Below are positions 37,842 to 46,160 of a stretch of 64,000 nt of DNA, in pieces (the first letter of the stretch is position 1; the number at the start of each line of letters is the position of its first letter). Under the pieces are notes generated by a model. The model did no database searches and was not told the DNA's origin. It saw only the letters and a list, made by a program, of their open reading frames with translations. The position numbers and the translations under genes were made by a program. The stretch covers positions 603,501 through 667,500 of the forward strand of contig JADKHO010000001.1 of NCBI GenBank assembly GCA_016721765.1. The letters are read 5' to 3'. Origin of the DNA: Bacteroidota bacterium. GTDB lineage: Bacteria > Bacteroidota > Bacteroidia > UBA4408.

Positions 37842-38408
37842 ATGAGCAAATATTTAGTTGTAGGATTAGGGAACATTGGCCCCGAATACGCCAATACCCG
37901 CCACAACATTGGTTTTATAGTATTGGATGCCTTAGCAAAGGCGTCCAATACTTTTTTTAAGAGCGACCGTTTGGCAAGTGTTGCCGAGCTAAAATGGAAA
38001 GGTAAAACACTTATCCTGGTAAAGCCAAGCACTTTTATGAACTTAAGTGGCAAAGCGGTAAACTACTGGATGCAAGCTGAAAAAATACCTCGCGAAAATA
38101 TTCTTGTGATTACCGATGACATTGCTTTGCCCTTAGGTACTTTGCGCCTAAAAGGAAAAGGAAGCGATGGTGGGCACAATGGATTAAAAAACATTCAAGA
38201 AGTATTGGCAAGCCAGGAATACGCACGCTTACGCTTTGGTGTAGGCAACGAATTTGCTAAAGGAAAGCAGGTAAACTATGTGTTGGGCGAATGGACAAAA
38301 GACGAATTAACAAGTCTTAACCCCCGAATTGAAACTGCCTGTGATATTATCCGTTCCTTTGCAAGCATTGGATTACAACTCACCATGACAAATTTTAATA
38401 ATAAATAA
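37842..38408 (+). CDS. pth: Peptidyl-tRNA hydrolase
   Basis: Releases tRNA from peptidyl-tRNA that has dropped off ribosomes. The 188-residue protein has the family start YLVVGLGNIGPEYANTRHNIGF with catalytic His21, the KPSTFMNLSGKAV segment with its substrate-binding Asn, ITDDIALPLGTLRLK and the GSDGGHNGLKNI signature. Length is normal. It completes the prs-rplY-pth group, which keeps one direction and short spacers. Confidence 0.96.
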   Translation: MSKYLVVGLGNIGPEYANTRHNIGFIVLDALAKASNTFFKSDRLASVAELKWKGKTLILVKPSTFMNLSGKAVNYWMQAEKIPRENILVITDDIALPLGTLRLKGKGSDGGHNGLKNIQEVLASQEYARLRFGVGNEFAKGKQVNYVLGEWTKDELTSLNPRIETACDIIRSFASIGLQLTMTNFNNK

Positions 38409-38412
38409 AGCT

Positions 38413-38420
38413 TACCTTTG
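38413..38420 (+). promoter_or_regulatory. TAnnTTTG promoter box before small T9SS gene
   Basis: TACCTTTG lies 18 bases before the ATG at 38438, only 5 bases after the pth stop, so the next gene probably has its own promoter. Confidence 0.4.
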
Positions 38421-38437
38421 GTAAAAAGAACGATACT

Positions 38438-39220
38438 ATGAAAAAAATCTACGCGCTACTCCTGACTGCTTTTATAAGCAGTGCTGCATTTTCCCAAGTG
38501 AATTTAATTACTCAAGATTTTAATAACTATGATGGCGACAGCGCCAACTTTATACCCGATTATTACATCAGTTGGAATTCACCAAGCGGTGGTGTACCTT
38601 CTGCTTCTTATTATTCTTCCACCGGTAACTATGGATTAGCTGCCAATTCCTATAAATTTGGTGTCGACAGTGCAACCATAATCACTCCTCCTTTTTCAGG
38701 TGCTGATTCATTAACTTTTTGGCACAAAGGAAACGGAACCGGAGCAGGAGCGAGTAAGTTTTATATTTACGTAAGCCCTGATAGCATTAACTGGACAGCG
38801 CTCGACAGCATTAGTTCCTTTCCAAGTGTGGGAACAACTTATGGACATGGGCTTGATTCTACGGATCATTACTTGAAATTTTTCTATGACAAAGCGGTTG
38901 GGAACATGGCTTTTGATGATTTGCGCGTGTTTAACAACATGGGTGTAGGAATAAAAAAACAAACCACAGCTAACTCATCAGAAGTTTATCCTAATCCATC
39001 AGCAAATGGAATTTTTACCTTGGATTTGGGAACTGCAAACAATTTGTTTTCTGATGTAAAAGTATTCAACATCCTTGGTAAACAAGTGTATTCAAAATCA
39101 ATTGCTCCGAGCAACAATGGCAAGCATTCACTTGACTTAAGTGCTCTTCCATCGGGTTCTTATTTTGCAGCTGTGAAAACAGGGAATGACAAAAAAATGA
39201 TTCGATTGGTGATTAATTAG
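38438..39220 (+). CDS. Small T9SS-exported protein
   Basis: The 260-residue protein has a signal peptide (LLLTAFISSAAFSQ). A jelly-roll-like domain (about 25-165) follows: QDFNNYDGDS start, TITPPFSGADSLTFWHKG-like strand, YIYVSPDSINWTALD and MAFDDLRVF, the pattern of cleaved-adhesin/MAM-like domains. It ends with a T9SS type A sorting domain (EVYPNPSANGIFTLDL ... GSYFAAVKT ... KKMIRLVIN). That C-terminal domain is strikingly like the one on the giant protein encoded next (shared YPNPS..GIFT and MIRLV). It is probably secreted or cell-surface; the ligand is unknown. Confidence 0.85.
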   Translation: MKKIYALLLTAFISSAAFSQVNLITQDFNNYDGDSANFIPDYYISWNSPSGGVPSASYYSSTGNYGLAANSYKFGVDSATIITPPFSGADSLTFWHKGNGTGAGASKFYIYVSPDSINWTALDSISSFPSVGTTYGHGLDSTDHYLKFFYDKAVGNMAFDDLRVFNNMGVGIKKQTTANSSEVYPNPSANGIFTLDLGTANNLFSDVKVFNILGKQVYSKSIAPSNNGKHSLDLSALPSGSYFAAVKTGNDKKMIRLVIN

Positions 39221-39240
39221 GTTTAAAGATAAAATAGTTT

Positions 39241-39276
39241 AAAAGGGGAAGCAGCATAAATGTTTCCCCTTTTTTA
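39241..39276 (+). terminator. Rho-independent terminator after small T9SS gene
   Basis: AAAAGGGGAA pairs with TTCCCCTTTT around a 13-base loop, followed by further T. It ends the gene at 39220. Confidence 0.88.
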
Positions 39277-39288
39277 TTGCCCTAAGAG

Positions 39289-39325
39289 CCGTCAGTCTGA
39301 GCGAAGTCGAAGACGGTGTGCTGAC
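39289..39325. repeat. Nested inverted repeat, REP-like element
   Basis: The segment has outer arms GTCAG (39291) and CTGAC (39321) and overlapping arms CCGTC / GACGG, around CTGAGCGAAGTCGAAG. Elements of the form GTCTGAGCG-x-AGTCGAAGAC are often scattered in Bacteroidota genomes (family memory, not checked). It lies directly after a terminator. Confidence 0.5.
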
Positions 39326-39585
39326 TTTACCAAACACGATTAAGGTAAACTTGCATCATCAACCCACTAGGATATTTCTGTACTGAGACTCCTCCACGTT
39401 AATCCAATCAAAGCTAAAACAATGTATAAGCCTGTTTTGAAAAACTAAAGAAGTAGTTATGGAATTAGCTTTCATAACCTTATTCACCTTTTAGCGTAGA
39501 AGAGAGGATTAAGATAATTCATGCTAGAGTGGAATAACTAATTTAATTGTTCTATTTTTGGCTTAGACCCGATTTTAACCCATTT
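39326..39585. other. Gene-free spacer before giant T9SS gene
   Basis: No coding frame, RNA gene or clear promoter consensus is visible in this AT-rich stretch. It should contain the promoter and leader of the gene starting at 39586. Confidence 0.6.
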
Positions 39586-42500
39586 ATGAAACACCAATTT
39601 TATTTACTTCTATTCGTAATATCCCTTATAATTACACCGTTTATTAATACCAAAGCCCAAACTCCCGATTGGCAATGGGCAAAAGGAATGGGTGGTAGTG
39701 GCTTTGATTTTGGGCGCAGCATTGCACACGATGCCAGCGGAAACGTGTATGTCCTCGGCGATTTTAAAGCCCTAGTCGATTTTGACCCGAATGCCGGAAT
39801 TTACAATTTACTCAGTGGCGGAATTCAAGATGCTTTCGTCGCAAAATATGACCCCAGCGGAAATTTTATTTGGGCCAAACAAGTGGGTGGAAGTGACGGC
39901 AGTAGCAGTTTAAATGCAATGGCCATCACGCTTGACGGCTTGGGTAATCTTTATTTTTGTGGACGCTTTAACGGTACCATCGATTTTGATCCGGGTGCTG
40001 CAGTTTATAATTTAAGTGCCGTTGGGAACAGCGATATTTTTATTTGTAAATTGGATAATGGCGGCAATTTTATTTGGGCAAAAAGTATTGGAGGTGTAAG
40101 CGATGAGGGCGCCTATGCCCTTGCGCTCGATGCCTCGGATAACATTTGCCTTAACGGATTTTTTTCGGGTACTGTAGATTTTGATCCGGGATTGGGAATT
40201 GCGGCATTGGCATCTCAAGCCAATGATGTGTTTATTTGCAAACTCGATAATGCCGGAAATTATGTTTGGGCAAAATCGTTTAGCGGGCCCTTAGGCGACG
40301 AAGCAAATTCAATAGCTACCGATGCTAACGGGAATATTTACAGCACCGGATTTTTTACCGGCACTACCGATTTTGATCCAAGTGCTGCAAGCTTTACTTT
40401 GATTTCTGCCTCTGCCACTCAAAAGGATGTTTTCTTGTCAAAACTCGATGCACAAGGAAATTTTGTGTGGGCAAAAGCTTTTGGTGGCTTGGGAAATGAT
40501 GTGGGCAGCGGCATTAAATTAAATACGAACGGAGATATTTATATTGCCGGTTCCTTTTTTGGCGTAGCTGATTTTGATCCCGATACCAGTGTATTTATAC
40601 TTCCTTCCAAAGGCAGTAATGATGCATTTATTTCAAAGTTTAACAATGCCGGTGATTTTATGTGGGCCAATAAAATTGGAGGTACAAGCTACGATGCTTG
40701 TTTAACATTGGCTTTAGATGCAAGCGGCGCGCCTTATGTTGCAGGACAGTTTTTTCAGCAAGCGAATTATCACAATGCTGCTCAAGATGAACTTGTTTTA
40801 AACGCTGTGGGAGGCATCGATATTTTTGTTGCTAAGCTTGATGCTGCCGGAACAATAACCTGGGCAAAATCAATGGGTGGGGCCGATCATGATTTGGCAA
40901 ATGCAATTGAACTTGATCCTTCGAGTACTTTATTTATAACCGGTAATTATAATGGAACAGCTATTCAATTCGACCTACTAACAGTGTCGAGTCCGCCGAA
41001 TAATCAAGGAGACATCTTTTTTGCAAAAATGGGTTGTACTACGTCTTCTACCATTCATCCCATTGCTTGCAACCAATATACATCGCCTACTGGAAAAAAC
41101 TTAACAACATCCGGAACTTATTTAGATACCCTTTTGAATGCTAACGGATGTGACAGCATCCTTATTATTGAACTCACGATACATAACTCGAGTTCGGCGC
41201 TTCTAAGTGTTAGTGCTTGTAAAAATTACACCTCTCCTAGCGGAAAGTATACTTGGGTTAGTTCAGGTATATATCCCGATACCCTTACAAATGTTATGGG
41301 TTGCGACAGCGTGCTTAGCATTCAATTAACTATTTTGCCTTCAAGCGTTTCGTTTCAAACTATAACTACATGCAATTCCTATAGCGCTCCCAGCGGAAAA
41401 TACATTTGGACGCAATCCGGAACATATAACGACACTCTTACAAATGCTTTGGGTTGTGATAGTATTCTTAACATTCAGCTTACCATACGAACTAATTCTA
41501 CTTCAACTCAAACCCTTACAGCTTGCATATCCTATCCATCGCCCAGCGGAAAATACAATTGGACCAGTTCCGGAACATATCTCGATACCATTCCTAACAG
41601 CTTGGGTTGCGACAGTATTCTTACTTTTATTTTAACCATTGATTTTCCCGCAAACAGCTCAGGAACTGTGTTTGCTTGCAATAGTTTTGAATCACCAAGC
41701 GGTAAATATGTTTGGACCAACTCGGGAATTTATACCGATACCATAGCCAACACAACGGGCTGTTACAGCATCATCACTCTTGATCTAACCATACTAAGTA
41801 CCAGCTATTCAACCCAACAAATAAACAGCTGCAACAATTATGTTTCGCCTAGTGGACAATACATTTGGACAAGCTCAGGAACTTACCTGGATACCATATC
41901 CAATGCGGCTGGATGCGACAGTATTATTACTACACAGTTAACTATTGATGGAACAGCATCTTCTTTTCAAACCATAACCGCCTGCGAAAGTTATACATCT
42001 CCGAGTGGAAACTTTGTTTGGACTGCTTCCGGCACTTACGTGGATGTGATTCCACAAACAAGCGCTTGCGACAGTTCCATAACAGTTTTTTTAACCATTC
42101 ATTACAACTCCTCATCACAGCAAACAATTAATGCCTGCAACAGTTATACCTCACCCAGCGGCAAATATACCTATACGAATAGCGGCACTTATTTAGATAC
42201 GATTGCTAATAAAAATGGCTGTGACAGTATTCTTACACTTCAAGTAATTATAGGCAACAATAGTTCATCTTCACTGCAAAACATTGCAGCTTGCACTAGT
42301 TATTTATCGCCCAGTGGAAACTATCTTTGGACCACTTCGGGAACCTACAACGATACCATACCTAATACCGCCGGATGCGATAGCATTATTCAAATTAACT
42401 TAAGTGTGAATTACAACTCAACTTCCACTCAAACAGTAAGCGCTTGTAGCAACTTTATTTCGCCCAGCGGTAAATTTAACTGGACCAGCTCGGGCACCTA

Positions 42501-44959
42501 TTTGGATACCATACCTACCGTTGGAGGATGTGACAGTATTGTAACATTTCAAGTCAGTATTTTGAATAACGATGCTATAGTAAACCTAAGCGCTTGCGAC
42601 AGTGTAGTGGTGAATGGGCAAAGCTATTATTCAAGTGGTACCTATACACAAGTGCTCACAAACAGCGCGAGCTGCGACAGCACACTTACCCTGAATATAA
42701 ACCTGAGTACCGGTAGTGTTTTTACCACCAGCCAGTTCGCATGCGATAGTTTTGATTGGAACAACCAAACCTACACCAGCAGTGGAATTTATTCGCAACA
42801 CTATGTTGGCAGCAATGGCTGCGACAGCATTATTCAATTGGATCTTACGATAAAACAAAGTAGCAGCAGCTTTTTAACAGAAACTGCTTGTAGCAATTAC
42901 GTGCTTAATGGGGTGAACTACACTTCAGACGGAATTTACCAACAAACTATAAATAATGCAGCCGGCTGCGACAGTGTAATAACACTTAACCTTAGCATCG
43001 AGAAGAGTGTAACACTTAATTTTACACAAACAGGCTGTGACAGTATTTCGTGGAACAATCAAACCTATTATGCGAGTGGTATTTATACCCAAAATTTAAC
43101 CGGTGCGTTTGGTTGTGACAGTACACTTGTGCTGGATTTAACGATAAACCACAGCAGCGCTTCTTCACTTTCGCTAATTGTTTGCGACAGTTTAGTTTTG
43201 AATAACCTTACCTACACTGTGAGTGGAAATTATTCACAAAATCTTATTGGTGTGAACGGCTGCGACAGTATTGTAAATTTAAGCCTGCTTGTAAATTACA
43301 GCACTATTAAACACCTAACTGAAACAGCTTGTGATACTTTTTTACTAAACGGAATAAGCTATACGAGCAGCGGAACCTATCAACAAACTTTAACAACAGC
43401 AGCAGGTTGCGATAGCTTGCTCATTCTTGACTTAACAATTAAAAGCAGTGTTAGCGTTACTTTTTCACAAAATGCTTGCGACAGTATTGTTTGGAATAAC
43501 CAAAGCTATACCAGCAGTGGAATTTACATACAAAATTATACTGCAGCAAACGGTTGCGACAGCAGTATTGTTTTAAATTTTACAATCAATCAAAGCAGCA
43601 TAAACACACAAATTCAAAACGTATGCGATAGTTTAGTTTGGAACGGTATAACCTACACCAGCAGCGGTGTGTACACACAACACTTTTTTGCTGGCGGAAT
43701 CTGTGACAGCATTGTTACGGTAAACCTCACTGTGTATCACAGCAGTGCTTCCACTATAAATGAAACGGCTTGCGATTCAGTTGAACTGAATGGAATTGTA
43801 TATTTCGCTTCTGGAGTATATCAGCAAATATTGCCTAATGCTGAAGGTTGTGACAGTATACTTACGGTAAACCTTATTATCAATAATAGCACAATAAACA
43901 CAATTGTCCAAAGTGGTTGTGACAGCATTTTGTATAACAATCAAAATTATACTTCAAGTGGTATTTATATTCAGCATTACAGCGGTGCCAATGGTTGTGA
44001 CAGCAGCCTAGTGCTTGATCTTACAATTTATAAAAGCACTAGTACCACTCTTTCACAAAGCGTTTGCGACAGCTTGGTATGGAATAATCAAACTTTTACT
44101 TCGAGTGGTTTTTATTCACAACAACTTATGGGAATGGGTGGTTGCGATAGCATTGTAAATTTAAATCTTACGGTAAATCATAGTTCCACTTCTACCCTTT
44201 TAGAAAGCGCCTGCAACAATTATGTGCTTAATGGAATATCTTATTTTGCTTCGGGAATATATACACAAACGCTTGTTAATGCTGCCGGATGCGACAGCAT
44301 CATAACTTTAGCCTTACACTCTTAACAACAACACTGCAAGTATTACACAAAGCGCTTGTGATAGTATACGCATAAACGGACAACTTTATACCTTCAGCGG
44401 AAGCTATGCACAAACACTTGTAAATGCAGCAGGTTGCGACAGTATACTTAGCTTATTCCTTACCATCAATACAGTTGATACAGCTGTAATACAAAATTTA
44501 AATGTGCTAAGTTCAGCAGCCACCGGAGCAAGCTTTCAATGGATTGATTGTGCGAATGGAAACTTGCCCATTGCAGGCGAAACCGCTGCTACATTTACCG
44601 CTACCGCAAATGGAAATTACGCACTTATCGTGACTCAAAATGGGTGCAGCGATACTTCAGCTTGTTTTACAGTTTTGAATATAGGAGCAGCTGATAACCT
44701 AGCATTTTTAACTAGTGTATCAATTTATCCTAACCCTTCTATTTCAGGTATTTTTACAGTAGAAATTAGCACATTAAATTCACTTTCGAGCGAATTAAGT
44801 ATTGTAAATATGATGGGTGAATTAATTTACACCGGCACAATTCTACCCAACCTCAACAAAAAATATGTATTGGATTTAAGTAAGTATTCGGCAGGTGTAT
44901 ATTTTGCGACTGTTAAAACAAAAGATTCAAAAACCATGATTCGCTTGGTGAATCAATAA
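39586..44959 (+). CDS. Giant SBBP and Cys-repeat T9SS protein, frameshifted near its end
   Basis: The start is ATG 39586, which gives a signal peptide (FYLLLFVISLIITPFINTKAQ region); an in-frame TTG at 39547 does not. Domains in order: an SBBP-type beta-propeller of seven blades (bases ~39660-41035), each with an (F/Y)xWAK-x-x-G-G motif and mostly DFDP; ten repeats of the type C-x-x-Y-x-SPSGKY...GCDSI (~41050-42570); thirteen of the type CDS-x-x-W-N-N-Q...GCDSI (~42580-44470); an Ig-like segment; and a T9SS type A domain (IYPNPSISGIFTVEI ... MIRLVNQ). The first frame stops at 44323; an extra base near 44317 moves the last repeat and sorting domain into the next frame. Restored length is ~1790 residues. 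Surface adhesion or structural role is inferred. Confidence 0.87.
41050..42570 (+). repeat. Ten SPSGKY-type Cys repeats
   Basis: Ten units of ~50 residues share a leading Cys, SPSGKY, a W or F, SSGTY-x-DTI, and GCDSI before a strand of alternating hydrophobic residues. The two Cys per unit could form one disulfide. One unit has GCYSI in place of GCDSI. Confidence 0.85.
42580..44470 (+). repeat. Thirteen CDS-NNQ-type Cys repeats with a three-unit super-period
   Basis: Units of ~47 residues share (A/G/V)CDS, NNQ or LNG, Y-x-SSGIY-x-Q and GCDSI. Units 3, 6, 9, 12 carry ETAC...LNG...YQQT...NAAGCDS; units 4, 7, 10 carry QxxCDSI..NNQ and GCDSxLVLDLTI; units 5, 8, 11 carry VCDSLVWN and CDSIVNLNLTV. 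This shows expansion by blocks of three repeats. Confidence 0.8.
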
Positions 44960-44999
44960 GAGAATTTGCATTTTGTTATTTCGAAAAACGGCAAAAATT

Positions 45000-45794
45000 A
45001 TGCGCGTTGCAAAGTTGATTTTAAAAATTACTGCACTCCTCTTTCTAATACTTTTTTGTATTCGAATGTTTTATTCTATGGCGGTGAAAAATTCTTCTGG
45101 CTCGCTAAAAACAGCTCATTTTTTAATCGAATATAAAGGTGTTTTTAGAAACAATGCTCTTGCCATAGCCACAGGTTTAGAACAAAACTACAACCGCATT
45201 CGATTAGAACTTAAAGATCCTGAACACCCCACCATTCGAGTATTTGTGCATGGAAATCAAGCTGATTTTAACCTCAAAACAGGATTAAACAACAGTGCAA
45301 ACGGAGTGAGTCGAGGTCCTTTTGAATTTCATGTGCTTTGGACGAATTGGTTTAACTCGATTTTTCCGGATAATCCTGTACAAACAGCAGTTCATGAGTT
45401 TACACATTGTGTTCAATTGAATATTTTGATTCAACAAGCTTTGGCAAAAAATACCGAACAAAGCGATTATGCGTTTTCAAAAACATTTGAAAAAAATTTC
45501 GCTGACAATTATCCGCAATGGTTTTGGGAAGCCATTTCAATTTATGAGGCAGGTGAAATTAATCGCATTGAGGTAAAGTACGCCATGCTTCATCATACCT
45601 CCTTATCAATGCTTTCTAATTCGAACCAAATTTACAGAATTGGCTATACAATAATCGAGTATATTGTAGCTACTTGGGGCAAAGAAAAATTACCTGAACT
45701 AATTCAAAGTTATTGCAACAGCGAAAAAGTACTAAAGGTAAGCCCTGCTGTTTTTGAAAAAGGCTGGAAAAATTATCTTGCAACGCACTACTAA
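45000..45794 (+). CDS. Membrane-anchored gluzincin metallopeptidase
   Basis: From the ATG at 45000 (an in-frame TTG at 44973 is less likely) the protein is 264 residues. An N-terminal transmembrane helix (VAKLILKITALLFLILFCI) is followed by a soluble domain. The zinc site is HEFTHC (HExxH) and, downstream, the third-ligand region FWEAISIYEAGE, the gluzincin arrangement of the peptidase MA superfamily. The active domain is expected on the periplasmic side. It lies 40 bases after the giant T9SS gene with no terminator between, so it may be cotranscribed; processing of that protein is only a positional guess. Confidence 0.8.
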   Translation: MRVAKLILKITALLFLILFCIRMFYSMAVKNSSGSLKTAHFLIEYKGVFRNNALAIATGLEQNYNRIRLELKDPEHPTIRVFVHGNQADFNLKTGLNNSANGVSRGPFEFHVLWTNWFNSIFPDNPVQTAVHEFTHCVQLNILIQQALAKNTEQSDYAFSKTFEKNFADNYPQWFWEAISIYEAGEINRIEVKYAMLHHTSLSMLSNSNQIYRIGYTIIEYIVATWGKEKLPELIQSYCNSEKVLKVSPAVFEKGWKNYLATHY

Positions 45795-45884
45795 TTTTTT
45801 GTCCGCTTTTTCATACTGCCGATCAGCTCTTCATGCTTTATAGCATTGGCAAGCCGCTTTTTTACAAACCTGTATGATGCAACA

Positions 45885-45930
45885 AACCGCGAAGGACGCA
45901 GAGGAGGCGCAGAGGTCGCAGTTATTTCTT
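45885..45930. repeat. Short CGCAGAGG direct repeats
   Basis: Three imperfect 9-10-base units (GACGCAGAGG, AGGCGCAGAGG, TCGCAG) in a row, more purine- and GC-rich than the surroundings. No function is evident. Confidence 0.5.
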
Positions 45931-46028
45931 CGTTTTAAATCGCACTTTTTCGGATTTCTTTCGGCAACATAAGCTGCTTTAAAACCCATTTTAGGGAACG
46001 CAATTTTCACAACTTTGTATTACAGTAA

Positions 46029-46046
46029 TGTTATCTAAATGTTAAC
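46029..46046 (+). promoter_or_regulatory. Pho-box-like 7-4-7 direct repeat, site 1
   Basis: TGTTATC and TGTTAAC are separated by four bases (TAAA), giving the 11-base period of sites bound by PhoB/OmpR-type response regulators. A second similar pair lies 24 bases downstream. Confidence 0.4.
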
Positions 46047-46070
46047 TCATTTTGCCAAAAACAGTTTTCA

Positions 46071-46088
46071 GTTAACCCAAAATTAACG
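46071..46088 (+). promoter_or_regulatory. Pho-box-like 7-4-7 direct repeat, site 2
   Basis: GTTAACC and ATTAACG are separated by CAAA, so TTAAC recurs with an 11-base period. Together with site 1 it suggests cooperative response-regulator binding upstream of the receptor promoter. Confidence 0.4.
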
Positions 46089-46160
46089 CTGCATTAAAAA
46101 AAGGTTGATACTGTGTTAGTTCCTTTGTATCGTTAAAATTCAGTACTAAAGGATAACAAA

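Larger units (their letters stand above)
45931..46160. promoter_or_regulatory. Regulatory region upstream of TonB receptor
   Basis: No gene is present between 45795 and 46160. The proximal half holds two direct-repeat pairs listed separately (46029-46046 and 46071-46089), an A-run, and TTCCTTTG at 46120-46127, a near match to the TAnnTTTG box, 33 bases before the receptor ATG. Confidence 0.5.

Noticed and set aside
37664..37960. An alternative Leu/Pro-rich frame over the L25 tail and pth start
   Set aside because: It arises from the GCT-rich repeat read in another frame, and overlaps the true pth start.
41050..44470. CRISPR array or satellite DNA
   Set aside because: The periodicity (about 140-150 bases) is coding: units stay in frame, differ at third codon positions and encode conserved Cys motifs.
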